From an uncultured Clostridia bacterium (GTDB lineage: Bacteria > Bacillota > Clostridia > Lachnospirales > CAG-274), in the NCBI GenBank assembly GCA_947585865.1, contig CANPXH010000024.1:1-34446 (forward strand): a stretch of 34,446 bases of DNA, in the 5' to 3' direction. Of the stretch, positions 8,524-14,726 are shown in pieces. The notes below the pieces were generated by a model. It saw nothing but the letters and a program-made list of their open reading frames with translations. It was not told the DNA's origin and ran no database searches. Within the stretch, counting starts at the first letter, position 1. Every line of letters starts with the position of its first letter. Position numbers and translations under genes: made by a program.

Positions 8524-9960
8524 TTACTTGGTATTTAGATATGAATCTACTTTTCTATGAATCATTGCTGCTACTTTACAATGGTAATCATTTATTAAGA
8601 ATGGATCTCCGTCTTTGTTTTCATTAGAATTTGACATCATACATACAGTACAATATCCTCTGTCATAGCAGTCAACGCATTTAGGGAAATCTTTTCTCTT
8701 AACTTGTATAAGATATTTAATCTTTTCTGAATTTTCATAAATTTCTTTTAATGTTTCCTTTTGAAGATCTCCAATTATATTTGACTGCCAACCAACACAC
8801 GGAAATGCTTTTCCATCAGCGGAAACACATATGTAATACTGGCAAATCGTACAAACACGATCTTGTCCAGTTAATTTATTTTTTTCTTTTGCCAAAACAT
8901 ACAGTGAATTAATGTATTCATCTGAAACTTGTTTATCAAAAACCTGTTCAATTTCTTTTAATGACAACCGATTAGCCAAATTATAATTAGTATGATCATA
9001 TGATGCAAAAATCACATAATCTACTGTGACAGCTATATTATTTTCTTCTCCAAATAATATAACATCATAAAAAGTATCCTTGTTTTGTTTCATAACCGGA
9101 CATGAAATTTGCAATGAAATTCCCGCTTTTTTTAACTTTAGCAGAGCATTTTTAGTTTTTTCAAAGCTACCCTTAACTTTTGTAATAGAATCATGAATTA
9201 AAGGATCCATTGAATATATTGATGTCTGAACCGAAAGAAGAGGATTCCTTTGCATCTCAGTAATCATTTCATCAGTAAGCAAAGTTAAATTTGATAAAAC
9301 ATTAACAGATAAATCAAGTTCATGACATTTTTTTAAAAACATTATAAAATCTTTATGCAGTAATGGTTCTCCTCCTGATAAAGTGACGTTAATTATATTC
9401 ATTTCCCTGCCTTCACAAATAATTTTGTAAAAAAGGTCGGGATCAATCATTTTTGTTTTAAATTTATGTGGTATATAGCAATGAATACACCTTTCATTAC
9501 ATTCATTTGCTATTTCAATATGAAGACTTCTAATAGAATCATTTTGACTAAAAATATCTTGTGAAAAATCACTAGAAATCAAAGCTGTACTTATGGATTC
9601 CATGTTTGTTATTTTGTTTGATTTAGTATTTGAATTAGCGTTACATTCTGTAATGGTTTTCCCGCGGTTTAAAAAACCCGCCTCAAAAAATAAATCATAA
9701 AATTCTATTACATCTTTCTTTAATTCTTCATATTCAACGTCTACAAAAACATTCATAAGCATTTCAACTATTGTATTTATATGTTGCGGCGTTTTACTGA
9801 GCATACTAAGCATTACAGATCCACTTTCAGAAACATATTGTTCTCCCGGAAATTTATCTGAATCATTATAAGTACAGTATCCAAACATAGAGTTATCTGT
9901 AATGTAGCCATATTTATCGTATTGACGAAATAATATATTGTCTCTAATTTTATAATACAT
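8524..9960 (-). CDS. Radical SAM/SPASM peptide maturase with N-terminal RRE-like domain
   Basis: The protein has 478 aa. Residues about 1-100 form a PqqD/RRE-like region, with beta strands in MYYKIRDNILFRQYDKYGYI and helices ending FYDLFFEAGFLNRG, as found where RiPP enzymes bind leader peptides. A linker follows, then the radical SAM motif C154xxxC158xxC161 (ANECNERCIHCYIPH) and LSGGEPLLHKDF. The SPASM region has CTICQYYICVSADGKAFPC and a terminal C-V-D-C...C-T-V-C group, with a further Cys near the end (DYHCKV). The full SPASM set indicates two auxiliary clusters. The gene is directly downstream of the precursor peptide, past a hairpin, and starts at an ATG with only a weak GGGG upstream, suggesting modest translation. 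Likely the primary cross-linking enzyme. Confidence 0.9.
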   Translation of the reverse strand: MYYKIRDNILFRQYDKYGYITDNSMFGYCTYNDSDKFPGEQYVSESGSVMLSMLSKTPQHINTIVEMLMNVFVDVEYEELKKDVIEFYDLFFEAGFLNRGKTITECNANSNTKSNKITNMESISTALISSDFSQDIFSQNDSIRSLHIEIANECNERCIHCYIPHKFKTKMIDPDLFYKIICEGREMNIINVTLSGGEPLLHKDFIMFLKKCHELDLSVNVLSNLTLLTDEMITEMQRNPLLSVQTSIYSMDPLIHDSITKVKGSFEKTKNALLKLKKAGISLQISCPVMKQNKDTFYDVILFGEENNIAVTVDYVIFASYDHTNYNLANRLSLKEIEQVFDKQVSDEYINSLYVLAKEKNKLTGQDRVCTICQYYICVSADGKAFPCVGWQSNIIGDLQKETLKEIYENSEKIKYLIQVKRKDFPKCVDCYDRGYCTVCMMSNSNENKDGDPFLINDYHCKVAAMIHRKVDSYLNTK

Positions 9961-10027
9961 AATTAAGTAACCCCATTTTTTAATAATATATAGTTTTAAA
10001 AGTTTAAATAATTGACTTATATATAAT

Positions 10028-10056
10028 AAAAAGGTACAGATGGACTGTACCCTTTT
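10028..10056 (-). terminator. Intercistronic terminator between the precursor and the maturase genes
   Basis: The minus strand folds AAAAGGGTACAG with CTGTACCTTTTT around a 5-nt loop (10040-10044), followed by a T-rich tail. It lies 16 nt after the precursor stop and 68 nt before the maturase start, with no promoter evident in between. This position fits a partial terminator that keeps peptide mRNA in excess over enzyme mRNA, a common arrangement in RiPP operons. Confidence 0.75.
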
Positions 10057-10071
10057 ATTACATATACAAAA

Positions 10072-10173
10072 TCATCCTGCCTTATTATCGCACGGTCTAC
10101 CACATGGGCCACTTCCACATTTTGCACTTCTAACAATGCCAGACTTCAAAACTACTGGTTTAACATATTTCAT
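10072..10173 (-). CDS. Putative RiPP precursor peptide, 33 aa, three cysteines
   Basis: ATG at 10173 is preceded by AAGGAGG (10183-10189) at good spacing and by a consensus-like promoter, so the start is well supported despite the small size. The peptide begins MKYVKPVVLKSG, a short basic/hydrophobic leader-like part. It ends with a glycine-rich, cysteine-rich core in which Cys19, Cys24 and Cys28 are spaced C-x4-C-x3-C (CGSGPCGRPC), followed by five residues to the stop. This resembles sactipeptide or ranthipeptide precursors in which Cys thiols are linked by radical SAM/SPASM enzymes. I do not recognise a named precursor family. The downstream genes supply two such enzymes and a UvrA-like protein. 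Secretion and leader-cleavage genes are not seen nearby. Confidence 0.8.
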   Translation of the reverse strand: MKYVKPVVLKSGIVRSAKCGSGPCGRPCDNKAG

Positions 10174-10230
10174 ATGTCAATTCCTCCTTTCATAATAATT
10201 ATTAGATTTAAATACTTTGTATTTATAATA

Positions 10231-10259
10231 ACTTTACCATATATTATACAAAAAGTCAA
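10231..10259 (-). promoter_or_regulatory. Promoter of the RiPP operon
   Basis: The minus strand has TTGACT (10254-10259), a 17-bp spacer and TAAAGT (10231-10236), a near-consensus vegetative promoter about 58 nt upstream of the precursor start. The upstream DNA is the end of a decayed recombinase gene, so the operon carries its own promoter. Confidence 0.75.
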
Positions 10260-10289
10260 CTATCTATAATTTAATTTCTGTGTTAAATA

Positions 10290-10575
10290 TTGTTCACACT
10301 ATATTATTAGCACAAAGCTCCCCTAACATCAACTTATTAAGAGAATTTTTGAATTTAAAATTTTTTTCTTTTATAATGCCCTTTTCAGTAATGTATATGC
10401 TGTCTATGAAATTTACAAGTATTTCGCTGATTATCTCAGAATTATCCTTATATTGCAATATATTCCTGAAATGGATGTTATACTCTTTTAATTCTTTATT
10501 TTCATCAGCAAGTTTTTATATGTCTTATGTTTTCTCTAATCTTTCTGTTTCAGCTTTATTTGCCTCATAAGTATT
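10290..10575 (-). pseudogene. Large serine recombinase, C-terminal remnant
   Basis: The nucleotide sequence aligns with the 3' end of the intact recombinase gene at 29040-29280. Shared stretches include GTATATGCTGTCTATGA and TTTTTGAATTTAAAATT, and the stop-proximal hairpin is present in a decayed form (10309-10357). Only about the last 80 codons are recognisable, with several frame breaks. The upstream (higher-coordinate) side is lost and joins unrelated sequence before the deacetylase fragment at 10688. A plus-strand open frame across this interval is a shadow. It shows that a related mobile element once ended here, next to the RiPP promoter. Confidence 0.7.
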
Positions 10576-10687
10576 CTCAAAAACCATTAATTTTCTATTT
10601 TACAATTGGCTTTGTATTTTACGTATAACAAAACAAGAAATTATAAACAGCTTATCAAAATCATATTCTTTATAAGGAGGTGTTTTA

Positions 10688-10948
10688 ATGAAAAATTTCC
10701 TTAAAAGAAAAAAGCCCACAATATGGGCTTTGATCGCTATTACTGTTTTTGCTTTTACATTGGGAGGGATAAAGACTATAAGAGATACACAGAGCATAGC
10801 AACTTCTGCCGCCAAGAAAAAACTGCCCATATACTGTGTTGATACTCAGGGCAGGAAGCAGGTGGCAATAAGCTTCGACGCTGCCTGGGGAGCGGGTAAT
10901 ATAAGAAGGAATAAAATGGAACAGGCTTATTCGGCGGAGATGCGCTGA
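10688..10948 (+). pseudogene. Truncated polysaccharide deacetylase (PdaB/NodB-type), copy A
   Basis: This copy retains a real gene start: AAGGAGGTG followed by ATG at 10688. A basic N terminus and one membrane/signal anchor (about residues 10-28, IWALIAITVFAFTLGGI) follow, then the start of a NodB-type domain with LPIYCVDTQGRKQVAISF and DAAWG. The rest of the roughly 200-residue catalytic domain, with its metal-binding His residues, is missing. The frame ends after a short tail at 86 aa. Because the same truncation is seen in copies at about 445 and 4758, the break is not random. A short anchored peptide could still be made, but it would have no deacetylase activity. Confidence 0.65.
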
Positions 10949-10959
10949 ATAAGCCTGTT
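10920..10959 (-). terminator. Hairpin at the end of the BREX-Kiwa operon
   Basis: Perfect 13-bp arms AACAGGCTTATTC (10920-10932) and GAATAAGCCTGTT (10947-10959) enclose a 14-nt loop. Leftward it is followed by a moderately T-rich stretch. It is 86 nt beyond the last stop of the defence operon (11045) and overlaps the end of deacetylase copy A. The arm GAATAAGCCTGTT recurs in the terminator at 27153-27196. Confidence 0.5.
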
Positions 10960-11044
10960 GGTGGGTATTGGTTTTAATAGTAATCTAATTGTTATATGAG
11001 AAACCATAAACTTAATATGATATACCTATAATAAAATTGCTTTA

Positions 11045-11218
11045 TTATATAATAGAGTCCTTTAATGCTTTTATCATTAAAAATATACCGGCAATTATAA
11101 GTATAGTTCCTAATAGTGTGATAAATATAGGTATAAATCCTGATAAACCAATTTCATGAATTACACTGTATTGCCCCAGTCTTTTCTGTTCAAGAGGTAT
11201 ATACAACATTTGCCACAT
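11045..11218 (-). CDS. 57-aa single-pass or hairpin membrane peptide
   Basis: The ATG at 11218 has GGAGG (11226-11230) seven nt upstream, so I prefer it to an ATG 11 codons earlier. Residues about 1-28 are polar to amphipathic (MLYIPLEQKRLGQYSVIHEIG). Residues about 29-52 are strongly hydrophobic (FIPIFITLLGTILIIAGIFLM), ending in a short KALKD tail. No family is recognised. It is the last gene of the minus-strand defence operon, 61 nt after the PIN-protein stop. A tiny membrane protein next to a PIN RNase and a Kiwa membrane sensor could be a membrane anchor or effector, but that is only context. Confidence 0.6.
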   Translation of the reverse strand: MWQMLYIPLEQKRLGQYSVIHEIGLSGFIPIFITLLGTILIIAGIFLMIKALKDSII

Positions 11219-11279
11219 AATCGTTCCTCCAATTAAAGCTCCTGAATCCACAATTGCTTCTGTAACAGAAAAAGTTTAG

Positions 11280-12545
11280 TTAGTCTTGTTTCTTGAAGCA
11301 ATCAATGCAAAAACCAGAATTCATAAATTCGTGTGGAACTTTTCTGCCACAAGCCGGGCAAATATTCCCTTTCTCATTGGCAATCATGCAATCTCCACAC
11401 AACGGATTATCATTATAATCTTTGTATACCGTTGTATATCCTATAATTTTTCCGCACTCACTACAGTACACTAAATTTGGCTCTTCGTAACGTTCTGTTT
11501 CTAACTCATCCCAACTTTGCATAGTACTCTCGTCCAAGTCAAGAGTGTGAAATTTTCTGTCATCAACAATAATGCCATCTAAAACAACATACTTGTCATC
11601 CTCTTTATCCACGGTGCAATCGATAACGACACTTGTTTTAATGCGATGAATTTCACGCCACGTAACATAATTTTCAATCAGATATCGCTGTTCTTCTTTA
11701 TCAAAAAAAGATGTATCTTCATCTCTGTGAGTGATTTCTGCAAGAACCCATAGAACAACATCAATGTGAGCCAAGTATCTATCATCAACAAATTCAACAT
11801 AGGCTAATTCAGCCTCGATTAAATCTATTTGCATTTCATTGCATTTCCATTCTTCATAGTATGCTCGATCAACATCGAAATTTGAAAAATGGCCATGTAT
11901 CTGATCATAGAAATCATCGTTATTTACAGCTCCGATGATGCATGCTTCTATATTTGCATATTCAGCTTTTTGCTGATTACACATTTCGATAAGATCACCC
12001 AAATATTTTACAGTGATAAACCTATTATTACCTTCAAAGGCCTTTCTAAAACCGGCGTCATCTGAAACAACAATAATCTGTTCAATCACTTTTTTTTGAT
12101 ATTGCTTTACGGCATTTATCATAATGGCATCTTTAAACTCATACGGCTTTTTCGTCTCAAACGGAGCTTCAGAAGAAAAATATGCTTGCATAAGCCATTC
12201 AGCATCTAACGGATTGAGTTCGATTTTGGTTACTCCATTCAATGAAAGAAAATCAACAAAAGAGCATTTGACTGCGGCTATAGCAGCATCTTCATCAATT
12301 TTATTTAGTTCAAAATCCGCAGTATCAATTATCGGCGAAAGTTCTTTACGCAACAATCTATTATATTTGGTTACAGCAGCACTGATATCTGCAATAATAT
12401 GCTGCTCAACTTCTCCTTGTGTCGCTGACGAATATATTACTTTTATATCCCCGTCAGTGATTAATGAAGAAAGTGTCGCAAATTTTCCGCTTGAAAATTT
12501 ATACTCTGCGCTTATATACACATTAGTATCAAGATACGCTATCAT
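11280..12545 (-). CDS. PIN-domain protein with C-terminal double zinc ribbon
   Basis: The protein has 421 aa. The N-terminal PIN nuclease fold is marked by acidic residues D6 (AYLDTNVYIS), E45 (QGEVEQHI), D139 (FKDAIMINAV) and D162/D163 (VVSDDAGF), as in the DUF4935-type PIN branch. A middle acidic region (about 215-350) has no recognised domain. The last about 64 residues carry four CxxC pairs (CSEC, CGDC, CPAC, CIDC), enough for two zinc ribbons. PIN domains usually cleave single-stranded RNA. The start is supported by GGAGG upstream. It follows brxA-like by 16 nt in the operon and is not part of the canonical BREX type 3 set, so it is probably an accessory effector or regulator. Confidence 0.85.
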   Translation of the reverse strand: MIAYLDTNVYISAEYKFSSGKFATLSSLITDGDIKVIYSSATQGEVEQHIIADISAAVTKYNRLLRKELSPIIDTADFELNKIDEDAAIAAVKCSFVDFLSLNGVTKIELNPLDAEWLMQAYFSSEAPFETKKPYEFKDAIMINAVKQYQKKVIEQIIVVSDDAGFRKAFEGNNRFITVKYLGDLIEMCNQQKAEYANIEACIIGAVNNDDFYDQIHGHFSNFDVDRAYYEEWKCNEMQIDLIEAELAYVEFVDDRYLAHIDVVLWVLAEITHRDEDTSFFDKEEQRYLIENYVTWREIHRIKTSVVIDCTVDKEDDKYVVLDGIIVDDRKFHTLDLDESTMQSWDELETERYEEPNLVYCSECGKIIGYTTVYKDYNDNPLCGDCMIANEKGNICPACGRKVPHEFMNSGFCIDCFKKQD

Positions 12546-12561
12546 ACGACCACCTCCACGT

Positions 12562-13269
12562 TTAATCGCTCAACGAAATCGAAAGCTTTCCTCCGAAATT
12601 ATTCATTGCAAATCTACCATCTTCAAACAGCGTTTCCTTTTCCATTTTGTATTTAAACGGGAAAAGATAGGTCGAAGAATTGATGTCAGCAAAGGTATAA
12701 TAGCCGCTATCGTCCACAAGCATCATAGCATACACCATAAATGCAACGATTTTGGGATTACTTACTCTGTGGATATTCACATGGTACTTACCCGGTTTAT
12801 CGCATACCATTACATCAAATGCCTTTAATGTAGCAACCAGCTTATCAATGGAATGGAACAGTGTTGTACGCTCACCCCATTCATCAAACAACTTCTGCTT
12901 CAGCTGGGCCAGAGTGATTTCATCCTGAAACTCTGACATTTTACCAATAAGCTTACACATATCCACAAAAACAGGATATGCCGCCATCATCATGCACCAG
13001 TGAATCACCAGATCATATTCTGGATACAACTTAATAAGTTCAAGAGCTGGTGCCTTAATTTTATTGGACAGTTCATTGTCATAAACCCAGATGTTCATAA
13101 GAATTTCTCTGGTCTTACGAATATTTGTAGGACTCTCAATTTCAAAGCTCAGATACTCATTCAATTGGTCCTTAATTTCTTGTTCTGTATGTCCTTCCAA
13201 AACCATCTCAACGACCTTATTCAGCCATTGAAGTTTCAGATTACGGGACAATCCAACCATTTTAGCCAT
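12562..13269 (-). CDS. brxA: BrxA-like protein (DUF1819-type) of BREX type 3
   Basis: The 235-aa protein is mostly helical. It has the pattern I associate with BREX type 3 BrxA: an N-terminal helix pair, NIRKTREILMNIWV, then the conserved DLVIHWCMMMAAYPVFVDM, FDEWGERTTLFHSIDKLVATL and a GKYHVNI winged-helix-like strand. BrxA proteins are small DNA-binding BREX components whose exact role is unsettled. It begins 2 nt after the pglZ stop, with AAAGGCGG as ribosome site, and sits at the canonical last position of the type 3 gene order. The family call rests on these motifs plus gene order. Confidence 0.75.
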   Translation of the reverse strand: MAKMVGLSRNLKLQWLNKVVEMVLEGHTEQEIKDQLNEYLSFEIESPTNIRKTREILMNIWVYDNELSNKIKAPALELIKLYPEYDLVIHWCMMMAAYPVFVDMCKLIGKMSEFQDEITLAQLKQKLFDEWGERTTLFHSIDKLVATLKAFDVMVCDKPGKYHVNIHRVSNPKIVAFMVYAMMLVDDSGYYTFADINSSTYLFPFKYKMEKETLFEDGRFAMNNFGGKLSISLSD

Positions 13270-13271
13270 TT

Positions 13272-14723
13272 TTATACCGCCTTTATTTTAATAAAAGGTA
13301 TGATAACCTCATCTAAGGATATACCTCCGTGTGTCATAACATCATCGTCTTTAATATCAAAAGAATCACCAATATCACATATTAAATAATCATATTCTTT
13401 GGGAAGATAATATTTCGGATATTCGATAAGATTGAATTTCTCTTTTAATCTATCCGTATCTGCAAAATCCCTTAGCACAAGCATACGTTGACTCCTTGTT
13501 TCCACTTCAACTCCGGTTCCTTTTAACCTTCCAAGCCCTATACAAGGAGTATTACCATGGTCTGCAGTAATGTAAACATCATATCCCTCTGCCAGAAAAT
13601 GCTTCGCCATATTCAACAGTTTTTTCTGATTAGCCAATAACGTAATACCGTTATACATACCAAGTCGACTTTGAGTCTGTGCATGAACCATGTCGTCAAC
13701 ATCATTAATTATAACCGTTCCACACCTTACAAAAGAGTCAAACTGTGCATCATAGCCTCGTTTATAGCCAATTTGCTTGTCCTTGAAACCAAGAGCTTTA
13801 GCGCGGGCAATAAATTCCTTTTCCTCTTTTTTCTGAGTCCACGGATCCAGAAGTTGTATCGGATACTTGCCTGACAGCAGACATTGACGAGAAACTGATG
13901 TTGTGCTGGGAATCATTGCAAACATAGATGTTTTTTCATAAGCAATACCATCAAAGGACATGGAAATGATCTTCCAGTCAAATTCGGACATTCCATCCAT
14001 TACGACAATTATAAACTTGTCACTGTGTTCATTTATATAATCCATTGCCTTGCTCACCAGCACAGGAGAAGCTTTGTCAATATTTTGAGATAGCTTTCCA
14101 AAATAAGTTAAAACATATTCCTGAAAAAGTCTGTTTATATTCTGTGTATCAAGATTAATATCATACTGAGCAGCCATAACATCTATACTTGCCTTTTCTT
14201 CAGCAATATTAAACCAGTCGTTGCATTTTTTTATATTGCTTGCTTTTTCTACAAGTATCTCAAAGTTTCTTCTCAGATATTTTTCAACATTATCCTTTGA
14301 ATACACTTCCCTTTTCAAATATATCTCTGTTTCTCGTTTTTGCTTCAAATCATCAAAATTAGTTCTGTATACCGCACAAAGTAAATCAAGATCAGCTCTA
14401 TCCTTATCTCTTAACAATTCTGTATTCAACCTTGAAAATAGACTCTCAAGTGCAACCTTATAAACATTCAGCCTACGAAATACATCATATGGGATATACT
14501 GATAAGATTGTGCAATAATAGCCAATTTTGTACTGGGCGTTTCCAGTTTTTCTTCATACTTTATTCTGAAATCAAGGTCGTTGGTATATACTACAACTTC
14601 AAAACCATGTGCTGAAAAAGTTGATATATAATTTGTGCGGCTATTCAGATTTTCATCATCCAATAGTAAAATATGATCGACATACTGTGCAGATGATTGC
14701 TCAAATACATAATCTCCAAACAT
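13272..14723 (-). CDS. pglZ: PglZ, alkaline-phosphatase-fold BREX protein (short form)
   Basis: The protein has 483 aa. The phosphatase-like core is visible: a metal-site strand FIIVVMDGMSEFDW (about 237-250, D243), the nucleophile-region loop IPSTTSVSRQCLLSGKYP (about 271-288) and the metal-binding YITADHGN near residue 393. An extended helical N-terminal half (1-230) precedes it. The length is shorter than many PglZ proteins (600-900 aa). PglZ is the hallmark of all BREX types; here it lies between the helicase (gap of 3 nt) and brxA. GGAGG inside the helicase 3' end serves as its ribosome site, indicating translational coupling. Confidence 0.9.
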   Translation of the reverse strand: MFGDYVFEQSSAQYVDHILLLDDENLNSRTNYISTFSAHGFEVVVYTNDLDFRIKYEEKLETPSTKLAIIAQSYQYIPYDVFRRLNVYKVALESLFSRLNTELLRDKDRADLDLLCAVYRTNFDDLKQKRETEIYLKREVYSKDNVEKYLRRNFEILVEKASNIKKCNDWFNIAEEKASIDVMAAQYDINLDTQNINRLFQEYVLTYFGKLSQNIDKASPVLVSKAMDYINEHSDKFIIVVMDGMSEFDWKIISMSFDGIAYEKTSMFAMIPSTTSVSRQCLLSGKYPIQLLDPWTQKKEEKEFIARAKALGFKDKQIGYKRGYDAQFDSFVRCGTVIINDVDDMVHAQTQSRLGMYNGITLLANQKKLLNMAKHFLAEGYDVYITADHGNTPCIGLGRLKGTGVEVETRSQRMLVLRDFADTDRLKEKFNLIEYPKYYLPKEYDYLICDIGDSFDIKDDDVMTHGGISLDEVIIPFIKIKAV

Positions 14724-14726
14724 CTA

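Noticed and set aside
10280..10570. Plus-strand 96-codon frame beside the RiPP promoter
   Set aside because: It is the antisense of the decayed recombinase C terminus.
12124..12828. 234-codon plus-strand frame opposite the PIN and brxA genes
   Set aside because: Antisense to two well-supported genes with domain motifs; no ribosome site.
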